Source of the DNA: Phenylobacterium sp.
GTDB lineage: Bacteria > Pseudomonadota > Alphaproteobacteria > Caulobacterales > Caulobacteraceae
DNA length: 10,302 bases
Assembly (NCBI GenBank): GCA_028291285.1
Contig: JAQGIJ010000140.1
Coordinates: forward strand, 1 to 10,302
Direction of reading: 5' to 3'
Positions 1 through 6,158 of the stretch are shown piece by piece. How positions within the stretch are numbered: position 1 is the first letter of the stretch; each line of letters starts with the position of its first letter. The notes under the pieces were generated by a model that saw nothing but the letters and a program-made list of their open reading frames with translations, did not search any database and had not been told where the DNA came from. Made by a program: the position numbers and the translations under genes.

Positions 1-236
1 CGGGCGGCGAACGCCTCAGCGGCCGCATCGAGAGCCGAGACGACGTGGTGCGCGCGCTCGACGCGCTCAGCGACTACTATCGCCGCCGCGAACCCGCCCA
101 TCCTGCGCCGATCCTGCTGCAACGCGCTCGGGAGTGGGTAAGCCTCGACTTCATGGAAATTCTGGCCGACATAGCTCCGGCCGGCGTCGATGAAGCCCGC
201 ACGGTCCTGCAGTCGCGGCGCCAGCGGGAAGAATAG
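1..236 (+). CDS. tssA: TssA (ImpA family), C-terminal fragment of a T6SS cap/priming protein
   Basis: Only the last 77 or so codons are visible; the gene enters from the left edge, reading in the frame of base 3. The fragment has the conserved C-terminal TssA pattern: an I-x-S-R-x-D-D segment, an alpha-helical stretch with YYRRREPAHPAP (the 'Y-EPssPvP' motif), then LLQRAREWVSLDF and an IL-DIAP segment. In known systems TssA binds the baseplate and the distal sheath end and coordinates tube and sheath polymerisation in the cytoplasm. The ending, about 20 residues after the DIAP segment, resembles the short TssA1-like class rather than membrane-anchored long forms, but the N-terminal ImpA domain is outside the window. 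It lies 102 bases upstream of tssB on the same strand. Identification is secure from motif plus context; subclass is inference. Confidence 0.9.
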   Translation, partial: GGERLSGRIESRDDVVRALDALSDYYRRREPAHPAPILLQRAREWVSLDFMEILADIAPAGVDEARTVLQSRRQREE

Positions 237-338
237 TCCGGGAAGATTCCATTTGGCAGATTCCCGGTTGAGTGCTGCGCTCGCCTGTGTTGTAGATTAA
301 CGGCGTTCCGGGAATGTACATGGGTGTTGGGGGTTCAA
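237..338 (+). promoter_or_regulatory. Putative regulatory region between tssA and tssB
   Basis: This is the longest non-coding gap of the window and is less GC-rich than the genes. It holds TCCGGGAA at 237-244 and again at 307-314, and the inverted TTCCCGG at 261-267. Bases 238-244 and 261-267 form a perfect 7-bp inverted repeat with a 16-base spacer. GATTCC also occurs twice (245-250, 259-264). A weak sigma70-like pair is TTGAGT (268-273) and TAGATT (293-298), each 4 of 6 to consensus, with a long 19-base spacer. The repeats flank this pair, which would suit an operator arrangement. Promoter and operator roles are inference; the repeats themselves are seen directly. Confidence 0.35.
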
Positions 339-848
339 ATGGCGACGGCTAAAGGTGGGCAGCGGTTCATCAAGGAAAATCGCGCGCCGCGTGTGCATAT
401 CGAATACGAGGTCGAAACATTCGGCGCTCGTCAAAAGGTCGAAATCCCGTTCGTCATGGGCGTGATGTCGGACTTGTCCGGTAAGTCCGAAGTCGAGAAG
501 AAGCCCCTCGATAAGCGCGACTTCGTCGAGTTCGACATGGACAATTTCGAACAGAAGATGGAAGCGATGGCGCCGCGCGCAGCCTTTACGGTGGAGAACA
601 CCCTCACCGGCGAAGGCCAGATGGCGGTCGATCTCACCTTCAAGTCGCTCGAAGACTTCTCGCCCGGCCAGATCGCCAAACAGGTGCCCGCGCTGGCGAA
701 GCTCCTCGAAGCCCGCCAGCAACTCAACGACCTGCTGCTCTACATGGATGGCAAGGACGGCGCCCAGGACCTGCTCGACAAGGTGCTGAAGGATCCGTCG
801 CTGATGCAGGCCCTGGCGGCCAAGCCGCCCGGCGAAGGCGAAGCCTGA
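339..848 (+). CDS. tssB: TssB, small T6SS contractile sheath subunit (VipA/HsiB/ImpB)
   Basis: The 169-residue protein pairs with TssC to form the cytoplasmic sheath whose contraction drives the Hcp tube outward. The N-terminal part reads QRFIKENRAPRV, then a PFVMGVMSDLSGK motif (about residues 43-55) and KRDFVEFDMDNF, all hallmarks of the family. The length is normal for TssB. I chose ATG 339 over the in-frame GTG at 324 because it gives the usual N-terminus, a few residues before the RFI-NRAPRV block, and because a G-run (329-333) lies 5 bases upstream as a Shine-Dalgarno-like site. The N-terminus closely resembles what I recall of P. aeruginosa HsiB1, the segment bound by TagJ/HsiE1. tssC follows after 55 bases. 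No defect is visible. Confidence 0.97.
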   Translation: MATAKGGQRFIKENRAPRVHIEYEVETFGARQKVEIPFVMGVMSDLSGKSEVEKKPLDKRDFVEFDMDNFEQKMEAMAPRAAFTVENTLTGEGQMAVDLTFKSLEDFSPGQIAKQVPALAKLLEARQQLNDLLLYMDGKDGAQDLLDKVLKDPSLMQALAAKPPGEGEA

Positions 849-892
849 GCCGACGCCACTCCACCGTCACAGACATATGATCTAAGCCTGCT

Positions 893-898
893 GGGAGA
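893..898 (+). promoter_or_regulatory. Ribosome binding site of tssC
   Basis: GGGAGA lies 5 bases before ATG 904 and contains GGAG (894-897) at a good 6-base distance. It fixes the tssC start, since no other in-frame start with a comparable site lies nearby. Confidence 0.75.
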
Positions 899-903
899 CA
901 GTC

Positions 904-2397
904 ATGGCGCAGGAAACACTTGAACAAGCCGGCGGCGCGACGACGGAAGTCGTCAACGCCGACGATTTCGCGATGCTCCTGCAAAAGGAGTTCAAGCCGA
1001 ACACCGACGCCAAGCAGGCGCGGATCGAGCAGGCGGTCAAGACGCTGGCGCAACAGGCGCTGGCCGACGCCCAGATCATCGGCGACGACGTCTTCACGAC
1101 CGTCGACGCCCTGAAGGCCGCGATCGACCGCAAGCTCACCGAGCAGGTGAACAAGGTCCTCCACCACAAGGATTTCCAGACGCTGGAGTCCGCGTGGAAA
1201 GGTCTCTGGTACCTGGTCATCAACACCTCGACCGGCAAGGACCTGAAGATCCGCGTCCTCAATATCTCCAAGGACGAGACGCGGAAGATGCTTCGCCAGT
1301 TCCGGGACTCGGCCTGGGATCAGAGCCCGCTGTTCAAGAAGGTCTACGAGGCGGAGTTCGGCCAACTGGGCGGTCAGCCCTACGGCGCCTTCATCTGCGA
1401 CTACGCGTTCGACCACACCGCGCCCGACATCGAGATCATGAAGGGCCTGTCGAAGATCGGCGCCGCGGCGCATGCGCCCTTCATCGCCGCTGCGAGCTCG
1501 CAGCTCCTGGGGATGGACTCCTGGCAGCAGCTCGCCAACCCGCGCGACCTGGCCAAGCAATTCGACGCCACGGACTACATGGCCTGGCGCTCGTTCCGCG
1601 ACTCCAACGACAGCCGCTACATGTCGCTGACCCTGCCGCGCTTCCTCGGCCGGCCGCTCTACGGCGCCAACACCGAACCGGTGGAGGAGTTCGCCTTCGA
1701 GGAGGACACCGATGGCGGCAAGCACGACAACTACCTGTGGTTGAACGCCTCCTACGCGCTGGGCGTGCGCATCACCGAAGCCTTCAAGACCTACGGCTGG
1801 TGCACCCGGATCCGCGGCGTGGAGTCGGGCGGCACGGTGGAAGGGCTGCCGACGGCGCTGTTCCCCACCGACGACGGCTCGATGGACGCCAAATGCCCGA
1901 CCGAGATCGCGATCTCCGACCGGCGCGAGGCGGAGCTCTCCAAGGCCGGCCTGATGGCCCTGGTGCATCGCAAGAACACCGACCAGGCCACCTTCATCGG
2001 CGCGCAGACGCTGCATTCGCCGAAGGCCTATGACGACCCCGACGCGACGGCCAGCGCCAACCTGTCGGCGCGCCTGCCGTACATCTTCGCCAGCTGCCGC
2101 TTCGCCCACTACCTGAAGTGCATGGTGCGCGACTGGGTGGGCAGCACCCGCGAAGCGCCGCAGCTGTCGGCCGACCTGCAATCCTGGATCATGCAGTACG
2201 TCGACATGCAGCCGGACTTCTCGACCGAAGAGGACAAGGCCCGCAAGCCGCTGAAGTCCGCCTCGGTGGACGTCATCCCCGATCCGGAGAACCCCGGCTA
2301 CTACCGCGGGGTCTTCCGCATGGTCCCTCACTATCAGCTGGAGGGCATGGATGTGTCCCTCAGCATGGTGTCGCGTCTGCCCAAGGGCGCCGCTTAA
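904..2397 (+). CDS. tssC: TssC, large T6SS contractile sheath subunit (VipB/HsiC/ImpC)
   Basis: The 497-residue protein is full length for the family. It forms the sheath body with TssB by beta-strand exchange and is the substrate that ClpV extracts after contraction. Recognisable landmarks are the N-terminal helical region (residues about 1-40, with DDFAMLLQKEFKP), LESAWKGLWYLV (94-105), KIRVLNISK, WDQSPLFKKVYEAEFGQ-GG-PYGA, AHAPFIAAAS, and the block PLYGANTEPVEEFAFEE starting near residue 251. The C-terminal sequence, with YYRGVFRMVPHYQLEGMDVSLSMVSRLP, is the standard TssC ending. ATG 904 is preceded by GGGAGA. It lies 55 bases after tssB and 47 bases before hcp. Only one TssC copy is present in the window. 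Confidence 0.98.
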   Translation: MAQETLEQAGGATTEVVNADDFAMLLQKEFKPNTDAKQARIEQAVKTLAQQALADAQIIGDDVFTTVDALKAAIDRKLTEQVNKVLHHKDFQTLESAWKGLWYLVINTSTGKDLKIRVLNISKDETRKMLRQFRDSAWDQSPLFKKVYEAEFGQLGGQPYGAFICDYAFDHTAPDIEIMKGLSKIGAAAHAPFIAAASSQLLGMDSWQQLANPRDLAKQFDATDYMAWRSFRDSNDSRYMSLTLPRFLGRPLYGANTEPVEEFAFEEDTDGGKHDNYLWLNASYALGVRITEAFKTYGWCTRIRGVESGGTVEGLPTALFPTDDGSMDAKCPTEIAISDRREAELSKAGLMALVHRKNTDQATFIGAQTLHSPKAYDDPDATASANLSARLPYIFASCRFAHYLKCMVRDWVGSTREAPQLSADLQSWIMQYVDMQPDFSTEEDKARKPLKSASVDVIPDPENPGYYRGVFRMVPHYQLEGMDVSLSMVSRLPKGAA

Positions 2398-2429
2398 GTC
2401 CAACCAAGTCTCAATAAAATCGCATCGAG

Positions 2430-2438
2430 AGAAGGAGA
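2430..2438 (+). promoter_or_regulatory. Strong ribosome binding site of hcp
   Basis: AGAAGGAGA at 2430-2438 contains GGAG (2434-2437) 7 bases before GTG 2445. It is the best Shine-Dalgarno match in the window and supports the non-ATG start. The leader before it (2398-2429) is A/T-rich compared with the genes and should be poorly structured. Confidence 0.8.
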
Positions 2439-2444
2439 GCGCTC

Positions 2445-2927
2445 GTGGCTGTCGACATGTTCCTGAAGCTTGAGGGTATTACGGGGGAGTCGAAAGATAG
2501 CGTCCACAAGGGCGAGATCGACGTGCTGGCCTGGAGCTGGGGCATGAGCAACTCGGGCTCGGCGCACGTCGGCGGCGGCGCCGGGGCGGGCAAGGTCAGC
2601 GTGCAGGACCTCAGCTTCACCAAATATATCGACTTGTCCTCGTCGTCGCTGATGCTCGCCACCGCCAATGGCAAGCACGTCACGAAGGCGACGCTCGTGG
2701 TGCGCAAGGCCGGCGAGAATCCGCTGGAATACCTCACGATCACCATGACCGAATGCCTGGTGACCGCGTACTCCACCGGCGGCAGCGGCGGCGAAGACCG
2801 TCTGACGGAGAACGTCACCCTGAACTTCGCCAAGGTCGAGGTCCATTACAAGGAGCAAGCGGCCACCGGCAAGGCCGGCGGCACCGGCGACTTCAAGTGG
2901 GACATCGCCGGCAACGTGAAGTTCTGA
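2445..2927 (+). CDS. hcp: Hcp (TssD), T6SS inner tube protein
   Basis: The 160-residue protein is a standard-length Hcp. It forms hexameric rings that stack into the tube inside the TssBC sheath, carries small effectors in its lumen and is released on firing. The start MAVDMFLKLEGITGES is the classic Hcp N-terminus, so GTG 2445 is the true start even though an ATG lies four codons later. Further family landmarks are IDVLAWSWGMSNSGS (residues about 26-40), DLSFTKYID, LVVRKAG-NPLEYL and the C-terminal FAKVEVHYKEQ segment. No extension or fused effector domain is present, so this is a structural Hcp rather than an 'evolved' Hcp. It sits between tssC (47 bases) and tagJ (36 bases, with a hairpin). 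The strong ribosome site suggests high output, as expected for a tube protein. Confidence 0.98.
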   Translation: MAVDMFLKLEGITGESKDSVHKGEIDVLAWSWGMSNSGSAHVGGGAGAGKVSVQDLSFTKYIDLSSSSLMLATANGKHVTKATLVVRKAGENPLEYLTITMTECLVTAYSTGGSGGEDRLTENVTLNFAKVEVHYKEQAATGKAGGTGDFKWDIAGNVKF

Positions 2928-2933
2928 GGACCT

Positions 2934-2956
2934 GCCGGCGGGCCACGTCCGCCGGC
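2934..2956 (+). repeat. GC-rich inverted repeat (hairpin) between hcp and tagJ
   Basis: GCCGGCGG (2934-2941) and CCGCCGGC (2949-2956) form a perfect 8-bp stem, all G-C pairs, around a 7-base loop (2942-2948). It starts 6 bases after the hcp stop and ends 7 bases before the tagJ ATG. No T-run follows, so it does not look like a full rho-independent terminator. It could protect the hcp mRNA 3' end, attenuate downstream transcription or mask tagJ translation initiation; which of these, if any, is inference. Confidence 0.6.
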
Positions 2957-2963
2957 GCGCCAC

Positions 2964-3755
2964 ATGGCTGACGCCAACGAGCTTCTGAAGGCCGGCGACC
3001 TGGGCGGCGCGCGCGCCGCCCTCATCGATCAGGTCAAGCGTACGCCCCAGGATCAACCGGGGCGGATGTTCCTGTTCCAGCTGCTGTGCGTGCTGGGCGA
3101 GTGGGACAAGGCCAAGGCGCAGCTGCGCGCCTTGGCCCAGCTCTCGCCTGAGGCGCAGATGCTGGCGGTCTCCTACAACATGGCGATCGACGCCGAGTTG
3201 ACCCGCGAGCAGGTCTTCTCCGGCGTCGCCCAGCCGGCTCTGCTCGTGGGCACCTGCGAGTGGGCCGGCGACCTGGCCGCCTCCATCGGCGCCTTCGCGC
3301 AAGGCCGGATCGACGACGGCGAGGCCCGGCGCGAGGCCGCCTTCGACGCCGCGCCCGACACCCCCGGACAGTTCAACGGCGACATCAGCTTCGACTGGAT
3401 CGCCGACGCCGACCCGCGCTTCGGTCCGGCGTTCGAGGCGGTGATCCAGGGCCGCTGGGGCCTGGTTCCGTTCGAATCCGTGACCTCGATCACCAGCGAG
3501 GGACCGAAGGACCTGCGCGACATCATCTGGCTGCCGGTCGAGATCGCCTTCAAGACCGGCCAGTCCGTCCCCGCCGTCCTGCCGGCGCGCTATCCCGGCA
3601 CGGCCGAGACCGGCGAGGCCGAGCTGCAGCTCGCCCGCGGCACCGACTGGCGCGACAGCCCGAGCGGCCAGGCGGGCCTGGGCCAGCGGTTGTGGTCGCT
3701 GGGCGACGAGGGCGAAGCCGGCATCCTGTCGTTGCGCAGCCTGACCTTCGGCTAG
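2964..3755 (+). CDS. tagJ: TagJ (HsiE/ImpE family), accessory sheath and ClpV-binding protein
   Basis: The 263-residue protein matches the ImpE/TagJ family. Residues about 8-70 are helical and TPR-like (AGDLGGARAAL, LFQLLCVLGEWDKAKAQL). The C-terminal domain holds DLRDIIWLPVEIAFKTG (183-199), the RYPG motif (Y210-P211-G212) and a G-T-D-W segment (226-229), all typical of the family. In P. aeruginosa the homologue HsiE1 binds the N-terminus of the TssB homologue and also ClpV1, and is proposed to recruit ClpV to contracted sheath. The start ATG 2964 has no clear Shine-Dalgarno sequence and lies just after a GC-rich hairpin, so translation may be weaker than that of hcp or depend on hcp translation. 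It sits between hcp and tssE (4-base gap). Confidence 0.93.
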   Translation: MADANELLKAGDLGGARAALIDQVKRTPQDQPGRMFLFQLLCVLGEWDKAKAQLRALAQLSPEAQMLAVSYNMAIDAELTREQVFSGVAQPALLVGTCEWAGDLAASIGAFAQGRIDDGEARREAAFDAAPDTPGQFNGDISFDWIADADPRFGPAFEAVIQGRWGLVPFESVTSITSEGPKDLRDIIWLPVEIAFKTGQSVPAVLPARYPGTAETGEAELQLARGTDWRDSPSGQAGLGQRLWSLGDEGEAGILSLRSLTFG

Positions 3756-3759
3756 CGCC

Positions 3760-4287
3760 GTGGCCTCGCGCATCAACCCCACGCTGTTCGACAAGCTGGT
3801 GGCCGACCTGGAGCTGGATGGGCTCACCGCCGCCCCCGACAGCGACGGGGAGATGAGCCGCGGCTCGATGCGCTTCTACACCGTGCCGCGCCTCGAGCGC
3901 TTCAACGAGGCGGCGCTGCGCACGACGGTGCTGCGCGAGCTGAACTGGATCCTCAACACGACCAACATCGCCGCGCTGCGTTCGCTGGACGAGACGCCCG
4001 AGGTGGCCACATCGGTCCTGAACTACGGCGTCGCCGACATGGCCGGCAAGCTGCTGCAGCGCCGGGCGATCCAGAGCCGCGCCCGCGAGATCCGCGACGC
4101 GATCTGCGCCTTCGAGCCGCGCATCGACCCGCAGCACATCGAGGTCGAGGCGACCGTCACGCCAGAGCGGCCGAACTCCGTCACCTTCGTCATCCGCGGC
4201 GACGTCACCAACGCCGTGAACGTCATGCCCGTCGAGTTCAAGACCGACGTCGAGATCGACACCGGCGCAGCGACGTTGCGGGAGTAG
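3760..4287 (+). CDS. tssE: TssE, T6SS baseplate protein (gp25/lysozyme-like family)
   Basis: The 175-residue protein is the T6SS counterpart of phage T4 gp25, the baseplate subunit from which sheath assembly starts. Residues 52-80 (ALRTTVLRELNWILNTT) give the conserved helix with the LNWILNT signature. An E-P-R triplet at 119-121 within AFEPRIDP matches the EPR core motif of gp25-like proteins. The C-terminal half is beta-rich, as expected. The start is GTG 3760, only 4 bases after the tagJ stop, giving MASRINPTLFDKL; 'NPTLFDKL' is a usual TssE N-terminal pattern. The tight spacing suggests translational coupling with tagJ. No catalytic lysozyme role is expected despite the old family name. 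Confidence 0.95.
   Translation: MASRINPTLFDKLVADLELDGLTAAPDSDGEMSRGSMRFYTVPRLERFNEAALRTTVLRELNWILNTTNIAALRSLDETPEVATSVLNYGVADMAGKLLQRRAIQSRAREIRDAICAFEPRIDPQHIEVEATVTPERPNSVTFVIRGDVTNAVNVMPVEFKTDVEIDTGAATLRE
4280..4284 (+). promoter_or_regulatory. Ribosome binding site of tssF, inside the end of tssE
   Basis: GGGAG lies 8 bases before ATG 4293 and abuts the tssE stop codon (4285-4287). It supports the tssF start and suggests coupled translation of tssE and tssF. Confidence 0.6.
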
Positions 4288-4292
4288 ATCCG

Positions 4293-6158
4293 ATGGATCC
4301 GCGCCTGCTGCGCGCCTACAACGAAGAGCTCATCTACCTTCGCCAGACCGCCCGCGAGTTCGGCGAGGAGTACGAGACGGTCGCCGGACGGCTGGGCCTG
4401 AACACGCCCGCGGACGTGGATCCTTACGTGGAGCGCCTGCTGGAGGGCGTGGCCTTCCTCAACGCCCGCGTGAAGCTGAAGCTGCAGGACCAGCACCCCG
4501 AGTTCACCCAGCACCTGCTGAACGCGGTCCAGCCGCAGTATCTCGCGCCCACGCCGTCGATGTGCGTGGTCGGCTTCGAGCCGCAGGAAGGCGACCTCTC
4601 GCTGGCGGCGGGCTTCAAGGTTCCGCGCCAAACCGAGCTCAACGCCACCTCCGCGGCCGACACCGACAGCTCGGTCACCTTCCGGACCAGCCAGGCGGTC
4701 ACCCTCCTGCCGCTCAAGATCACCGAGGCGGAGTACCTGCCGACCCGCGCCGCGGTGGCGCCCTACAGCGGCGGGACCCGCGTGCGGGCGGAAGCGGGGC
4801 TGCGGCTGCGCTTCACCGGCGCTGGGGGGATTCCGCTCTCCAAGCTCGCACCGGCCGCCCTGCCCCTCTACCTCGACGGCTCGGAGGTGATCCCGGGCGA
4901 GCTCTATCGCCAGCTGATCGGCGACGCCGTCGCCACCATCGCCCGTTCCCCCGGCTCGGCCGCCGGCGAGGGCGCCTGGGTGCGGCTGCCCGATCCCGAG
5001 CAGCACGGCTTCGAAGACGACTGCGCCCTGCTGCCCGCCGACCGCCGCTCGTTCCGCGGCTACCGGCTGCTGACCGAATACTTCGCCTGTCCGGAACGGT
5101 TCCTCTTCGTTCGCCTGCACGAGCTCGGCCGCGCCTTCGCGGGCTGCGAAGACAGCTGCGACGTGGTGATCCTCTTCAGCCGCTCGGTTCCGGCGCTTGC
5201 GGGCGCGATCTCGCCCGCGAACTTCCGGCTGTTCGCCACGCCGGCGATCAATCTCTTCGAGAAGCAGATCGATCGGGTGGCGCTGAACCCCTACGACCAC
5301 GAGCTGCAGCTGATCGCCGACAGGACCCGGCCGCTGGATTTCGAGATCTTCCGGGTGCTCGAGGTCTCCGCCTACGCCGAGTCCAACCGCGATCCAAAGC
5401 CGGTCGCCCCGCTGCATGCCTTTGGCAGCCTGCTGCACGACTGGGGCGAGGCGCTCTATTACGTCACCCGCCTGCGCCACCGGCGGCTCTCGACCAAGGA
5501 GCAGCGCCTGCGCCGGCGCTCCGACTACCTCGGCACCGAGACCTGGATCAGCCTGACCTCCCCCGGCGATCCGGCGGGCATCGACGAGCGGCACGAGCTC
5601 GCCGTCCGCGCCCTGGTCACCAACCGCGAGCTCGCCGAGACCCTGCGCCTGGGCGGCAAGACCGACTTCCTGGCCAGCGGCCTGCCCGTCCGGGCGGTCA
5701 CGGTCATTCGCGCGCCGACCAAGCCGCGGCCGCCGCTCGGCATCAGCGACGGCGCCTGGCGGGTGATCGGCCACCTGACGCCGAACTACGCCTCCTTCGT
5801 GCCCGAGGACGGCGACGACCCTTCGGTGCTGCGCGATCACCTGGCGCTCTACGGCCGCGTCGACGACGCCGCCCTGCGGCGACAGATTGACGGCATTCAG
5901 TCGGTGCAGGGCGACCCCGTGACCCGCCGGGTCCCCGGCGGCGGCCGCACCGCCTTCGCCCGCGGCATGCGGCTGCGCATCAAGCTGGACGACGCGCCGT
6001 TCGAGAACGCGCGCATGTTCCTGTTCTCCGCCGTGCTCGAGCGGTTCCTCGCCGAGTTCGCCACCGTCAACGCCTTCACCGAGTGTAGTTTCGAGAGCCC
6101 CTACGAAGGGACGTTCGTCCAATGGCCGCCAAGACTGGGGCAACGCAGGAACATCTAG
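4293..6158 (+). CDS. tssF: TssF, T6SS baseplate wedge protein (ImpG/VasA)
   Basis: The 621-residue protein is normal length for TssF. Two TssF copies with one TssG make the baseplate wedge that also contains TssE and TssK. The N-terminus YNEELIYLRQTAREFGEEY with a following A-RLGL (residues about 9-36) is the family signature. It is followed by DPYVERLLEGVAFLNARVKLKLQDQHPEFTQ-LL-AVQPQYLAPTPSM, also typical. Other family blocks are CPERFLFVRL, the NLFEK-IDR segment, WGEALYYVTRLRHRR and a C-terminal LERFLAEFATVNAFTE. It starts 5 bases after tssE and its last 37 bases overlap the start of tssG in another frame, as is common for this gene pair. No frameshift is visible. Confidence 0.97.
   Translation: MDPRLLRAYNEELIYLRQTAREFGEEYETVAGRLGLNTPADVDPYVERLLEGVAFLNARVKLKLQDQHPEFTQHLLNAVQPQYLAPTPSMCVVGFEPQEGDLSLAAGFKVPRQTELNATSAADTDSSVTFRTSQAVTLLPLKITEAEYLPTRAAVAPYSGGTRVRAEAGLRLRFTGAGGIPLSKLAPAALPLYLDGSEVIPGELYRQLIGDAVATIARSPGSAAGEGAWVRLPDPEQHGFEDDCALLPADRRSFRGYRLLTEYFACPERFLFVRLHELGRAFAGCEDSCDVVILFSRSVPALAGAISPANFRLFATPAINLFEKQIDRVALNPYDHELQLIADRTRPLDFEIFRVLEVSAYAESNRDPKPVAPLHAFGSLLHDWGEALYYVTRLRHRRLSTKEQRLRRRSDYLGTETWISLTSPGDPAGIDERHELAVRALVTNRELAETLRLGGKTDFLASGLPVRAVTVIRAPTKPRPPLGISDGAWRVIGHLTPNYASFVPEDGDDPSVLRDHLALYGRVDDAALRRQIDGIQSVQGDPVTRRVPGGGRTAFARGMRLRIKLDDAPFENARMFLFSAVLERFLAEFATVNAFTECSFESPYEGTFVQWPPRLGQRRNI

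Noticed and set aside
238..267. Inverted repeat CCGGGAA/TTCCCGG as a rho-independent terminator of tssA
   Set aside because: The stem is only 7 bp with a 16-base loop, and no T-run follows it.
254..271. Possible sigma54 promoter (TGGCAG ... TTGAG) upstream of tssB
   Set aside because: The TGGCA part fits a -24 element, but the TTG lies 3 bases too far downstream for the fixed -24/-12 spacing and is not followed by C.
324..338. GTG 324 as an alternative tssB start
   Set aside because: It would add five residues (MLGVQ) not seen at usual TssB N-termini and would place the G-run inside the gene. ATG 339 fits the family better.
314..352. Small 12-codon reading frame overlapping the tssB start
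   Set aside because: It has no spaced ribosome site and overlaps tssB out of frame; nothing supports translation.
724..2403. Long minus-strand open frame opposite tssC
   Set aside because: It is a shadow of tssC with no recognisable motif, and its ends do not match any gene context.
4023..6143. Long minus-strand open frame opposite tssF
   Set aside because: It is antisense to a well-conserved gene and its translation shows only low-complexity Arg/Gly/Val-rich sequence typical of GC-rich shadow frames.
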